DNA of 64,000 nucleotides. Origin: Shewanella loihica PV-4 (GTDB lineage Bacteria > Pseudomonadota > Gammaproteobacteria > Enterobacterales > Shewanellaceae). The notes under the pieces were generated by a model. That model saw only the letters and a list, made by a program, of their open reading frames with translations. It did no database searches and was not told where the DNA came from. A program made the translations under genes and the position numbers. Shown piece after piece: positions 1 through 7,871 of this stretch. The stretch is from assembly GCF_000016065.1 (NCBI RefSeq), contig NC_009092.1, positions 62,001 to 126,000 of the forward strand, given 5' to 3'. Position 1 is the first letter of the stretch; each line of letters begins with the position of its first letter.

Positions 1-1692
1 GTCCCGCAGATCCTCGCCGCGCCCCTTGGGCAGTATGTTGGCGTCTATGATGTCATCCAGGCGCTCGAAAGAGTTGCGTGCACGGGAGCCCACCGCCAGG
101 GCGTGTACCCGAATGAGGTCCGCCAGCGGCGCCGTGCCCCGGCGCTTGAGGTTGATGGAGTTGTTGTGGCGGCCATCTTTTTCCATCACGAAATCTTTGA
201 AGAAACCCAATGGCGGGGTGCGATTCAGGGCGTTGCGGGCGAGGCAGGCCAGGAAACGGTTGTTCTTGCGTGCCCTGCGTACGATGAAGCCGTTGAGCTG
301 CTCGGCCCACTTGAGGCGGCCATAGACGCCGTCGAGATCGAAGAAGATGGAGGCATTCAGTAGCGCCTTAGGGTTTGGATCGTCTATCCAGTCGGCGAAA
401 CAGGCCTCCCATTCTTTGCGAGTCATGCGCCACATGGGGTTGGTGGCCATGATATCCCCGGTGCAGTAACTGTAGCCGCAGCTATCCAGTCCATCGCAGA
501 CGAAGTTGGCCAGCTGGCTGAAGTAGTCGTCGTGCTTCGCCTTGTCGAAGTCGTCGTCGAGTATGATGGCGTTGTCCTGATCGGTCACGATTAGCTGTTC
601 GTCACGGCCCATGGAGCCCAGCGCCAGGAAGCAGTAGGGGATGGGCGGTGGCCCCAGTTTCTCTTCCGCCAGCTCGAGTATCCGCTGCTTGAAGCTGCGG
701 CCGATCACCGACATGGCGCTGCCCACCATATGAGAGTTGGCATCTTCGTTCACCAGGCGCACGAAGCTGTCTTTGACCTGGGTGGCGAGGGCGGCCAGCT
801 CCTCCAGACTCTGTTGCTGGAAGATGCTGCTCACCAGCAGCAGGGAGTTTTGCGATTCGTACCTGACGATATCCGTGGCTTCGATGATGCCAATCGGCTT
901 GCGTCCCTTACACACCGGCAGATGATGCACGTTGTAGCGCAGCATGGTGAGCATGGCCTCATAGACATAGGCGTTATGATCTAGGGTGATCACCTCTGTA
1001 CTTACCACGCCGGCCAGCTCGGTGGCCGGGTCTATCCCCTCGGCCACGACTCGGGTGCAGAGATCCCTGTCTGTGATGATCCCAAGCAGCGGGCTGGTGT
1101 CGCCGTCCTCATCCTCCAGGACATCTGGGTCGATCACCAGGAGGGCAGAGACATTCTCCTGGGCCATCATAATGGCGGCCTGCTGTATGCTTTCGCCCTT
1201 GTGGATCACAGGGGCATCGCGGGTGAGCAGTGTCTTCACCTTGGAGGTGGTCAGGTCATTCTGTTCGCTGGTGTTCGATACCGTCTGGCGCAGCCGGGCG
1301 CTGTCCTCCACCTCGACGAAGTCGGCGAAGGTGTCGTACTGATCGTACAGCTGCTGGAAGATCGCCTCAGGGATGCAATAGACCAGGGTGTCCTCGATCG
1401 CCTTGACCGGGAAGCGTACCTTGTTGTTGGTCAGCAGGCCCATCTGGCCGAAGAGATCGCCGCTGTCCAGGCGGTTATAGAGTTCGCCCTTGCGGCGGTA
1501 GACCTCTACCACGCCGCTGCGCACCATGTAGAGGTCATGGATCTGATCGCCGAAGTGGATGATGGGGGTGTCTTGGCGGTAGTAGGCGATCTCCACATGG
1601 TGGCTCACCATGGCGACCACCTCGTCGGGCAGGGCGTTAAACGGGGGATATTGGCTTAAGAAGTTTTGGATCTCGTTTAACTCTGCTTCCAT
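1..1692 (-). CDS. cNMP-binding/CBS/DUF294 nucleotidyltransferase-like signalling protein (partial)
   Basis: Cytoplasmic signalling protein cut by the left edge; 564 codons are visible from the ATG at 1692. Translating the minus strand shows an N-terminal cyclic-nucleotide-binding-like domain (about residues 15-130), a CBS-domain pair (about 150-275, with GIITDRDL and PIGIIEATDI) and a DUF294 nucleotidyltransferase-like domain carrying GSMGRDEQLIVTDQDN (about residues 345-360). A C-terminal helical part follows and runs off the window. The GS(M)GR...D.D pattern is that of the GlnD/DUF294 nucleotidyltransferase fold. The full family member is usually a little over 600 residues, so only the C-terminal end should be missing. 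The physiological ligand is not known. It stands alone, convergent to nothing visible. Confidence 0.85.
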   Translation of the reverse strand, partial: MEAELNEIQNFLSQYPPFNALPDEVVAMVSHHVEIAYYRQDTPIIHFGDQIHDLYMVRSGVVEVYRRKGELYNRLDSGDLFGQMGLLTNNKVRFPVKAIEDTLVYCIPEAIFQQLYDQYDTFADFVEVEDSARLRQTVSNTSEQNDLTTSKVKTLLTRDAPVIHKGESIQQAAIMMAQENVSALLVIDPDVLEDEDGDTSPLLGIITDRDLCTRVVAEGIDPATELAGVVSTEVITLDHNAYVYEAMLTMLRYNVHHLPVCKGRKPIGIIEATDIVRYESQNSLLLVSSIFQQQSLEELAALATQVKDSFVRLVNEDANSHMVGSAMSVIGRSFKQRILELAEEKLGPPPIPYCFLALGSMGRDEQLIVTDQDNAIILDDDFDKAKHDDYFSQLANFVCDGLDSCGYSYCTGDIMATNPMWRMTRKEWEACFADWIDDPNPKALLNASIFFDLDGVYGRLKWAEQLNGFIVRRARKNNRFLACLARNALNRTPPLGFFKDFVMEKDGRHNNSINLKRRGTAPLADLIRVHALAVGSRARNSFERLDDIIDANILPKGRGEDLRD

Positions 1693-1787
1693 AGATCTGC
1701 CTGTGGCTGATGTTCTCCTGTCATGACTAACATACTACCCCATAGACCAGGCTATGTGTGGCGCCTGGTCTAAAAAGATCCCTCAGC

Positions 1788-2693
1788 TTAGTGGGCCGTC
1801 CACAACATCTGGCCGCACTGGCTGAGATCATAACCCCCCAGCTGAGCCGCCAGTTGGCGGGTCTGGGTGCTGCCGAGCATCTCGAACAGGGCCTGGAGCT
1901 GACGACGGAAGTAGATCCCCTGAGGCATCACGAAGTCGAAGGATTCGGTCACCAGAGGCACGAAGCTCAGGCCGCTCTCCAGCGCCACCGACTGACAGCC
2001 GAAGCCGATGTCGGCCTCGTTGCGGGCGATGAAGCCCGCAAGTTCACGCTCGCTATAGGCGGTGATCTGCGGATTGAGCTGCTCTATGCTGGCCCCCTGC
2101 TTGATCAGCCAGTGTTCCAGATGTTGCTGACTTCCTGCACCGGCTTGGCGGCCGACCCATCGCCAGGGCTGGCCGATCACTTTCTCCTCTTCCTGGCATC
2201 TGTGGTGCATCTCGCTGCGCATCATCAGCCCCTGCTGGCGGGTGTAGCCGTGTACCATCACCCACTGCTGGTGGTTGGGGTAACCCTTGAGCAACGCCGG
2301 GTGACGTATGTTGCGCTCCTCCACATTGCCCCAGTGCAGGGTACAGACGTCGGCGTAGCCGCGAGACAGAAGATCCAGCCCCATGCGGGAGCCGGTTGAG
2401 CTGTAGCTAATCAAGTCGCTCTTGCCTATCTTTGACATGAGACGGGCCACCAACATGGAGAGCAGGGGATCGTCGCTGCCTGTGATATGCATGCGATCAG
2501 ACAGCATGCCGCTATGGCAGGAGTCCATGACCCAACGGTCGATCAAAATCTTGGGAAACAACCATTTACCCGTCACCTTGGTGGCGGGCAATATGCGGTC
2601 GTTGGCCATGGAGTAGACCTTCTTCTCGTTCAGATCGAGATATTCGGCGACCTGTTTGGCGCTCATGTAGACGAGTTCGCTGGGTTCAGTCAT
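1788..2693 (-). CDS. HTH plus periplasmic-binding-like (PBP) domain transcriptional regulator
   Basis: 301-residue putative DNA-binding regulator. Residues about 8-57 form an excisionase/MerR-like helix-turn-helix of the HTH_17 type (MSAKQVAEYLDLNEKKVYSM...KWLFPKILIDRWV). The remainder resembles the PBP-like ligand-binding domain found in molybdate and formate-dehydrogenase-associated regulators, with a STGSRMGLDLL loop and EADIGFGCQSVALE. The ATG at 2693 has AAAGGA upstream. It lies 23 bp downstream of fdhD on the same strand, so the two are probably one transcript. The location suggests control of the divergent formate dehydrogenase genes or sensing of molybdate or cofactor; this is inference from position. 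Confidence 0.8.
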   Translation of the reverse strand: MTEPSELVYMSAKQVAEYLDLNEKKVYSMANDRILPATKVTGKWLFPKILIDRWVMDSCHSGMLSDRMHITGSDDPLLSMLVARLMSKIGKSDLISYSSTGSRMGLDLLSRGYADVCTLHWGNVEERNIRHPALLKGYPNHQQWVMVHGYTRQQGLMMRSEMHHRCQEEEKVIGQPWRWVGRQAGAGSQQHLEHWLIKQGASIEQLNPQITAYSERELAGFIARNEADIGFGCQSVALESGLSFVPLVTESFDFVMPQGIYFRRQLQALFEMLGSTQTRQLAAQLGGYDLSQCGQMLWTAH

Positions 2694-2716
2694 GGATAAT
2701 CCTTTAACCTTCTCTG

Positions 2717-3562
2717 TTAACCTAGGTTACGTTTCGGCGGTGTGGCATCAAATTCGATATTTTCCGCACCATGATAGATGAGGAAGTGGCGCCCCTTGGC
2801 ACGGGCGATCATGGTGATCCCTAGCTTCTGGGCCAGTTCCAGCCCCATCTGGGTGGCACCGCTGCGCGAAAGCAGGACGGGGATGCCCATCTTGGCCACC
2901 TTGATCACCATCTCTGAGGTGAGTCGTCCCGTGGTGTAAAACAGCTTGTTGCCGCCGCCCTGCTGCTTGAGCCACATCTCGCCGGCGAGGGTGTCGACCG
3001 CGTTGTGACGACCGACATCTTCGACGAAGCCGATGATCTGATCGCCCTCGCACAGGCCACAGCCATGCACGGCACCTGCATTCTTATAGGTCTCGTTGTA
3101 GGCGCTGATGTTGTTGAGCAGGCTGTAGAGCATGCTCTGTTTCAGCTGCGGCGTGGGCAGGCGAATATCCTCGACGCCATCCATGAAGCCGCCATAGACA
3201 GTGCCTTGGCCGCAACCTGTGGTGACTGTCTTCTCCGCCAGTTTCTCCTCCAGGTGCGCCGTCGACTCCTTGGTGATCACCGCCGCCGAGTTAACCTCCC
3301 AATCCACAATCACAGACTCGAGCTGATGGACGTCGCTGATGAAGCCCTGGTTCTTCAAATAGCCCAGTGCCAGCGCTTCGGGACGGGCACCCAGTGTCAT
3401 CAGGGTCACTATGGGGCGCCAGTTTAGATAGAGGGTGAGGGGGCGCTCGCAGGCGATATATTTGTCGACCACTTCGCCCTGCTCGTTGATGGCTTTCACC
3501 GCCATGGTGAGCGGGGCATCGGCTTGGGTCTTGACCAGTGTGGGGTGTTTAAAACTTGTCAT
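2717..3562 (-). CDS. fdhD: formate dehydrogenase accessory sulfurtransferase FdhD, variant
   Basis: 281-residue FdhD homologue. FdhD proteins pass sulfur from IscS to the molybdenum cofactor of formate dehydrogenase. Supporting motifs are EDVGRHNAVDTLAG, FYTTGRLTSEMVIKVAKMGIPVLLSRSGAT and a C-terminal RAKGRHFLIYHG, all typical. The frame is open further upstream (to 3748), but the ATG at 3562 gives the usual family length. Two oddities: the loop that in E. coli carries the catalytic CxxC reads GCGQGT, with one cysteine, and the region that is normally a conserved histidine plus alanines reads HGCGLCEG, giving a different CxxC. It is divergent from the DUF3305-DUF3306 maturation genes, with a 17-bp palindrome between them. 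Confidence 0.9.
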   Translation of the reverse strand: MTSFKHPTLVKTQADAPLTMAVKAINEQGEVVDKYIACERPLTLYLNWRPIVTLMTLGARPEALALGYLKNQGFISDVHQLESVIVDWEVNSAAVITKESTAHLEEKLAEKTVTTGCGQGTVYGGFMDGVEDIRLPTPQLKQSMLYSLLNNISAYNETYKNAGAVHGCGLCEGDQIIGFVEDVGRHNAVDTLAGEMWLKQQGGGNKLFYTTGRLTSEMVIKVAKMGIPVLLSRSGATQMGLELAQKLGITMIARAKGRHFLIYHGAENIEFDATPPKRNLG

Positions 3563-3701
3563 TGCTCTCGTCTTATTGCATTGGGGGCGCACTGAGCATA
3601 GCAAGTATCGTTCCCACGCAAGGATTTCGAGTGTAAATGCGTGATCCAGGCGTCGACTTTGTGCGATGTCGCCCTTTTCTGTCCCGGCCAAAATGGCTTT
3701 T

Positions 3702-3718
3702 AGGACAAATTGTCCTAC
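3702..3718. promoter_or_regulatory. 17-bp perfect palindrome, candidate operator
   Basis: TAGGACAA-a-TTGTCCTA is an exact inverted repeat of 8+8 bases around one central base. It sits in the roughly 295-bp divergent space between fdhD (start 3562) and DUF3305 (start 3858). Its symmetry and location suit a dimeric transcription factor. The regulator is not known from the sequence; the HTH/PBP protein at 1788-2693 is a candidate. Confidence 0.55.
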
Positions 3719-3810
3719 GCTTGTTAGGGATTTGATGATCCAGTTCAAACTATTCCCCTTCTAGCGATGGCATGTAAATTGCTTTGTTAGGTCTATCGCT
3801 AACCCAATGC

Positions 3811-3833
3811 CCGGCGAATCAGCAATACGCCGG
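3811..3833 (+). other. 5' leader hairpin upstream of DUF3305
   Basis: CCGGCG (3811-3816) pairs with CGCCGG (3828-3833) around an 11-base loop, about 25 bases before the DUF3305 start codon. It would lie in the leader mRNA. No function can be assigned. Confidence 0.35.
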
Positions 3834-3857
3834 CCTGCTAGGCAAAACGGAGACGCA

Positions 3858-4328
3858 ATGCAACATACCGAAAATCAATGGCCCATGTATGTTTCACTGA
3901 AAAAGGTGGAGAAACAGATGGGGCGCTGGACCGCTGAAAGTTGGGAATTGGATCAGATAGTTCCCGCCACTCAGCCCGCGCCTACCGGGGCCCACATAGT
4001 GATGCTTGAACTCTACAAAGATGAGCGCGGCAGCTATCGCATTAACCTGGATATGGACAACGCCATGCTCTACGTGGTGTGCGACGAGCTGGAAGATGGC
4101 ACCTGGGTGCCCGCCTATATCTCGGCCGACCAAAATGTCGCAGCCGGTTGCCTCGAGGGTGACACCCCAGTGCTGAACTTCCCCATGCCCAAGGCGATCG
4201 CCTGCTGGATCGAGGCCTTTATTACCCGTCACGGCGAGGTGGAGATCTGCGCCCATAGGCGTAAGCATGTCAATCGCCGTAAGAACGAGGGACCGAGCAC
4301 CAATCCGGATAGGGGGCTAGTGTCCTGA
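3858..4328 (+). CDS. DUF3305 protein, formate dehydrogenase cluster
   Basis: 156-residue soluble protein of the DUF3305 family, seen next to formate dehydrogenase genes in Shewanella and related bacteria. Start chosen at the ATG 3858, preceded by ACGGAGAC, giving MQHTENQWPMYVSLKKVEKQ; an in-frame upstream start at 3807 lacks a ribosome binding site. It contains a WELDQIVP stretch and a basic C-terminus (AHRRKHVNRRKN). Its TGA overlaps the DUF3306 ATG by one base, so the two are translationally coupled. No catalytic motif is recognised. A role in formate dehydrogenase maturation is inferred from context only. Confidence 0.85.
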   Translation: MQHTENQWPMYVSLKKVEKQMGRWTAESWELDQIVPATQPAPTGAHIVMLELYKDERGSYRINLDMDNAMLYVVCDELEDGTWVPAYISADQNVAAGCLEGDTPVLNFPMPKAIACWIEAFITRHGEVEICAHRRKHVNRRKNEGPSTNPDRGLVS

Positions 4329-4918
4329 TGAGTGATAAGCCAAGCGGACTCTTCGCACGCTGGACTCAGCGTCGCCAACAGGTGCAGGCCGAGGAAGAGG
4401 CGGCACGTCTGGCCGAACAGGCCCAGGAAACGCCGGTCGAGCCATCGGTTGAGGCCGAAGGCGCGGATGGTGTCGAAGCTAGCGACCAAGTCGCTCCCGA
4501 AGAGAAGAAGATACTGACCGCCGAGGATCTGCCGGATCCGGAGAAGATAGAGGTGGGCGGCAGCTTCGCCAGCTTCATGGCCGACAATGTCGATCCTGAT
4601 GCCAAGACGGCGGCCCTGAGGGCCCTGTGGAAGCAGCCACACTATCACGAGATCGATGGCCTGCTGGAATACGCCCTGGACTATACGGATCAGCCCAAGT
4701 TGACCGCCGAGGTATCGGCCGAGTTAGCCAAGAAGGTCTTCCGGCATCTGACCAAGGATGAAGAGAAGGTCGAGGCGGCTGCCGAGACGTCGGAAACCCA
4801 GCTGGCACAGCAGGAAAACGCTGCGGCGCAGGTCGAGGACAATTTGGACAGGGCATCCGACGAGGTGTCCCAAAATGAACCAGAAATACAGGCCTCAACC
4901 AAGCCTCCTGTTGTTTAA
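4328..4918 (+). CDS. DUF3306 protein, formate dehydrogenase cluster
   Basis: 196-residue, very acidic soluble protein of the DUF3306 family. The recognisable core is around residues 77-120 (GGSFASFMADNVDPD, then ALRALWKQPHYHEIDGLLEY, then LDYTD). It is flanked by low-complexity E/A/Q-rich arms: a charged N-terminal helix (RRQQVQAEEEAARLAEQAQE) and a C-terminal tail rich in E, A and Q. The start overlaps the stop of DUF3305 (TGATG). Disordered acidic arms would suit a protein-binding adaptor, but this is inference. It is always found with DUF3305 and the ferredoxin gene that follows. Confidence 0.85.
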   Translation: MSDKPSGLFARWTQRRQQVQAEEEAARLAEQAQETPVEPSVEAEGADGVEASDQVAPEEKKILTAEDLPDPEKIEVGGSFASFMADNVDPDAKTAALRALWKQPHYHEIDGLLEYALDYTDQPKLTAEVSAELAKKVFRHLTKDEEKVEAAAETSETQLAQQENAAAQVEDNLDRASDEVSQNEPEIQASTKPPVV

Positions 4919-4984
4919 GGTAAGTTTAGAGTGCTTTTAAATCCATAAATTTGGTACGTGAATTGCTGTATTAACGACAATTAA

Positions 4985-5005
4985 CAACGAGTTAGATAAT
5001 CGTTG
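4985..5005. repeat. short inverted repeat in the DUF3306-ferredoxin gap
   Basis: CAACGA (4985-4990) and TCGTTG (5000-5005) form a 6-bp inverted repeat with a 9-base spacer in the 181-bp gap before the ferredoxin gene. The gap is AT-rich relative to its surroundings and could hold an internal promoter. The site is weak. Confidence 0.25.
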
Positions 5006-5099
5006 AACTCAGGGTGAAGCTGGCGCAATAAGCGCATGCCGTTAGAGCACAACAGCCACCCGGCTGATACAGCAGCCAAATACTGCTTAGGAACGCAAT

Positions 5100-6776
5100 G
5101 TGAGCATGCATTTAGAGACGAGCGACAATTTGGCCCACCTGAAACAGGTGCGCCAGCAAGTGTTGGGACAGACACAAATTCTGCAAAACCTGATCCCACC
5201 CACGGTGAGTTACACCACAGAGGGCAATGTGTTGATCATTGGCCCGGAAGACTTGGCACGCCTGGCGGCCGATAAACTGGCCAACATGGGTCAGCGCGCC
5301 ATTCTGGCCAACGAGTCGATCACCAGTCAGGATGAAGACCACCTGGAGAAGGTGATGAACGCCGCCGAAGATGTCGAGAGCTACTACAACAAGCTCATCG
5401 AGATCAAAGGCTTCCTGGGTCAATTCCAGGTCAAGGTCGAGCATGACAATGGCACTGCCGATCTCAGCCTGGTGGCCATTCGTAAGGCCCATTTCGATCT
5501 TATCCTCGACCTTAGCCAAGCGCCATGCATCAATCTCGAGATGCTGCCGCCGGGTTACTTCTACGTGGGGCAGGATGAGGCCAAGTTGACGGATGCCATC
5601 GCCCAGCTGCCCGAGCTGATCGGTGAGTTCGACAAGCCACGCTACGTCAAGGTGAACAGCGATATCTGTGCCCACCACAGAAACGGTATCGATGGCTGTA
5701 GCCGCTGCCTCAACTTCTGTCCCGCCGATGCCATCGCCAGCGTGGACCATAAGATAGAGATCGACCCTTACCTCTGCCACGGTGCGGGCAGCTGTACCAA
5801 TGCCTGCCCGACCGGCGCCATCAGCTATGACCTGCCGACGCCACAGGCGCTGCACTCCTACCTGAACAAGTTGGTGACACGCTTCCGTAGTGCGGCGCAG
5901 ACCGCTCCAGTGATTTTATTCCACGATGCCAGCCTGGGTGCCTCGCTGATCGGCGACGAGCTCCCCGGTGCCATCTTGCCGGTGGAGCTGGAGGAGATCA
6001 CGGTTGCCAGCATGGATCACTGGATGGCGGCCCTGGCCTGGGGCGCGCGTCAGATCTTGGTGCTCAACACAGAGGCCACGGCGCCGACCCTGACCCAGAT
6101 GCTCAACGGCGAGCTCAAGCTGGCCAACGAGATCCTCGACGAGATGGGTCAGCCGCAGCGCGTCAGCGTGATTGAGGCCAAGCAGATTGCCGACCTGGCC
6201 ACTCTGATCGAGCCGAGCGCCAGCTGGCCCATGATAGTGCCGGGCGAATTTGCCGCCACCACCAAGCGTGAGACTCTCTACGAGGCGATCGATCACCTCA
6301 ATAGCCAGGCCGCCTCTACCGATGCCTGCCTGAGCAAGAGCAATATTCCTTACGGCAAGGTGAGTGTTAATACCGATAACTGCACCCTGTGTCTCTCCTG
6401 TGTGTCGACCTGTCCGACTCAGGCGCTGACCGACGGCGGTGAGAAGCCGGCGCTCTATTTTGTCGAGCAAGCCTGTGTGCAGTGCGGCCTGTGTGAGTCG
6501 GCCTGTCCGGAGAAGGTGATCAGCCTGACACCACAGATTAATTTCGATGCGACTGCTCGTCAGAGCCGTCAAACCCTGAATGAGGAGGCCCCTTTCGAAT
6601 GTATTCGTTGTGGTACCCCATTCGCCACCCAATCCATGGTGCAACGGATGCTGGATGTAGTCGGCGGACACAGTGCCTTCAGTGCCAATACCGAGCGTCT
6701 GAAGATGTGTAGCGACTGCCGGGTAAAAGACATGTTTGAAGACATACTTCAAGATCCTGAAAAGCAACTGCGATAA
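5100..6776 (+). CDS. multi-cluster 4Fe-4S ferredoxin-type protein of the formate dehydrogenase cluster
   Basis: 558-residue cytoplasmic iron-sulfur protein. Four ferredoxin cluster motifs are visible in two pairs: GCSRCLNFCP with a separate preceding Cys, then CHGAGSCTNACP (about residues 190-245), and CTLCLSCVSTCP then CVQCGLCESACP (about 430-475). More cysteines near the C-terminus (CIRCGTPF and CSDCRVKD) may bind a further metal. The first 170 residues lack cysteine motifs and resemble a nucleotide-handling or regulatory domain. GTG at 5100 is preferred because AGGA lies 8 bases upstream; an ATG at 5106 is possible. Ten bases separate it from the TorD-like gene. Likely role: electron supply or cofactor insertion during formate dehydrogenase maturation (inferred). 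Confidence 0.85.
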   Translation: MSMHLETSDNLAHLKQVRQQVLGQTQILQNLIPPTVSYTTEGNVLIIGPEDLARLAADKLANMGQRAILANESITSQDEDHLEKVMNAAEDVESYYNKLIEIKGFLGQFQVKVEHDNGTADLSLVAIRKAHFDLILDLSQAPCINLEMLPPGYFYVGQDEAKLTDAIAQLPELIGEFDKPRYVKVNSDICAHHRNGIDGCSRCLNFCPADAIASVDHKIEIDPYLCHGAGSCTNACPTGAISYDLPTPQALHSYLNKLVTRFRSAAQTAPVILFHDASLGASLIGDELPGAILPVELEEITVASMDHWMAALAWGARQILVLNTEATAPTLTQMLNGELKLANEILDEMGQPQRVSVIEAKQIADLATLIEPSASWPMIVPGEFAATTKRETLYEAIDHLNSQAASTDACLSKSNIPYGKVSVNTDNCTLCLSCVSTCPTQALTDGGEKPALYFVEQACVQCGLCESACPEKVISLTPQINFDATARQSRQTLNEEAPFECIRCGTPFATQSMVQRMLDVVGGHSAFSANTERLKMCSDCRVKDMFEDILQDPEKQLR

Positions 6777-6786
6777 GAGTTTAGCC

Positions 6787-7452
6787 ATGACCGAATTAGT
6801 AAGAGAAGTTTCAGAAAACGATCAGTTAAGAGCCGATATCTACCAGCTTTTGGCGGCGCTTTTACGCAAGCAGCCAAGTGCTGAACTTTTGCAGTTCCTT
6901 TCCACCCTGGAGATAGATGCCGACGATGACAGCGACATGACCAAGGCCTGGTTGGCGCTGAAATTGGCGGCGGAGCAGTTTACCCCTGAGCAGCTGGAAG
7001 ATGAGTACTTCAACATCTTCCTCGGCGTGGGTAGCGGTGAGATCTTGCCCTATGGCAGCTGGTTCATGACGGGCTCGCTGATGGACAAGCCGCTGGCCCT
7101 GCTCAGACAGGATCTGGCTCAGCTGGGGTTTGAGCGCAGCGAAGAGGTGAAGGAGCCGGAAGATCATGTGGCCGCCCTGTGTGAGGTGATGGGCACCCTG
7201 ATCCTCGAGGCGCCTGGCTTCCGCCAGTTGGCGTTTTACCAACGCCACATCGGCAGCTGGATCGAGCGCTTCTGTGACCATCTGGGACGGGCGCCAAGTG
7301 CGGCCTTCTATGCCACTGTGGCCCAGCTGGCCAAGGCGTTCTTCGTTATCGAAGCCAACGAATTTGAACAACTTAAGTTAGATATTCCGGTGAACTGCCC
7401 CGGCAGCGAAGCGGAGAAGATTGAACCGACAGCCAGCGAACTCGCGTCCTAG
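6787..7452 (+). CDS. TorD/DmsD-family molybdoenzyme chaperone
   Basis: 221-residue cytoplasmic all-helical chaperone of the TorD family. Such proteins bind the Tat signal and apo-form of a molybdoenzyme until its cofactor is inserted. Family marks are YFNIFLGVGSGEILPYGSWFMTG (the Y.LF.G....P.P.S motif, about residues 73-98) and the PEDHVAALCEVMGTL helix. Start chosen at ATG 6787, 10 bases after the ferredoxin stop, with TAAGAG upstream. The likely clients are the two Tat-exported FdhA proteins that follow. A GC-rich hairpin lies just downstream, before fdhX. Confidence 0.9.
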   Translation: MTELVREVSENDQLRADIYQLLAALLRKQPSAELLQFLSTLEIDADDDSDMTKAWLALKLAAEQFTPEQLEDEYFNIFLGVGSGEILPYGSWFMTGSLMDKPLALLRQDLAQLGFERSEEVKEPEDHVAALCEVMGTLILEAPGFRQLAFYQRHIGSWIERFCDHLGRAPSAAFYATVAQLAKAFFVIEANEFEQLKLDIPVNCPGSEAEKIEPTASELAS

Positions 7453-7471
7453 GTTGTGGTTTAGCTTAGTG

Positions 7472-7491
7472 GTCGGCGCCAACGCGCCGAC
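7472..7491 (+). other. GC-rich hairpin between torD-like gene and fdhX
   Basis: GTCGGCGC (7472-7479) pairs perfectly with GCGCCGAC (7484-7491) around a CAAC loop. No U-run follows, so it looks more like an mRNA-processing or stability element than an intrinsic terminator. It separates the maturation genes from the structural fdh operon. Confidence 0.5.
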
Positions 7492-7619
7492 ATATTGAAA
7501 CCGAGGGGCAACCCTCACCAAGCGTCGGGTTCTGGTCTTAGTGTCGACTTCTCTGCAAAGCCGAATCGACCAAGATGATGAGACTAGAGCCTAAATTGAG
7601 TCAACATCAAGGAGACACT

Positions 7620-7820
7620 ATGAAGAAGCAAGCTTCTGATATGGGTCGTCGTCAATTGCTAAAAGCATTAGCCCTGGGCAGTGCAGCGGGTGCCGTGGCA
7701 ACCGTGAGCGGTCAGGCCGCGGCGGCAACGCCTGCACCTCAAAAAGATGCAGCGCACGGCGATGGTTACCACGAGACAGATCATATTCGTAGTTATTACG
7801 CGTCTTTACGTACCAAGTAA
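7620..7820 (+). CDS. fdhX: FdhX, small Tat-signal protein of formate dehydrogenase operon 1
   Basis: 66-residue protein of the formate dehydrogenase region Tat-target family. A twin-arginine signal occupies residues 1-36 (MGRRQLLKALALGSAAGAVA, then A-rich). The mature part is about 30 residues ending GYHETDHIRSYYASLR. ATG 7620 follows AAGGAGACACT; an upstream in-frame ATG at 7575 has no such site. It lies 51 bases before fdhA. A near-copy precedes the second fdhA (12889-13086) with the same C-terminal motif. Probably a small exported subunit or assembly factor; the exact role is unproven. Confidence 0.85.
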   Translation: MKKQASDMGRRQLLKALALGSAAGAVATVSGQAAAATPAPQKDAAHGDGYHETDHIRSYYASLRTK

Positions 7821-7871
7821 GCCTTGGACGAGTAATTACGCAGTAATTCAATAACATTAGGAGAGTGTGTG

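Noticed and set aside
2717..3748. Longer FdhD starting at 3748
   Set aside because: The extra 62 residues do not resemble FdhD and would cover the palindrome in the divergent promoter region.
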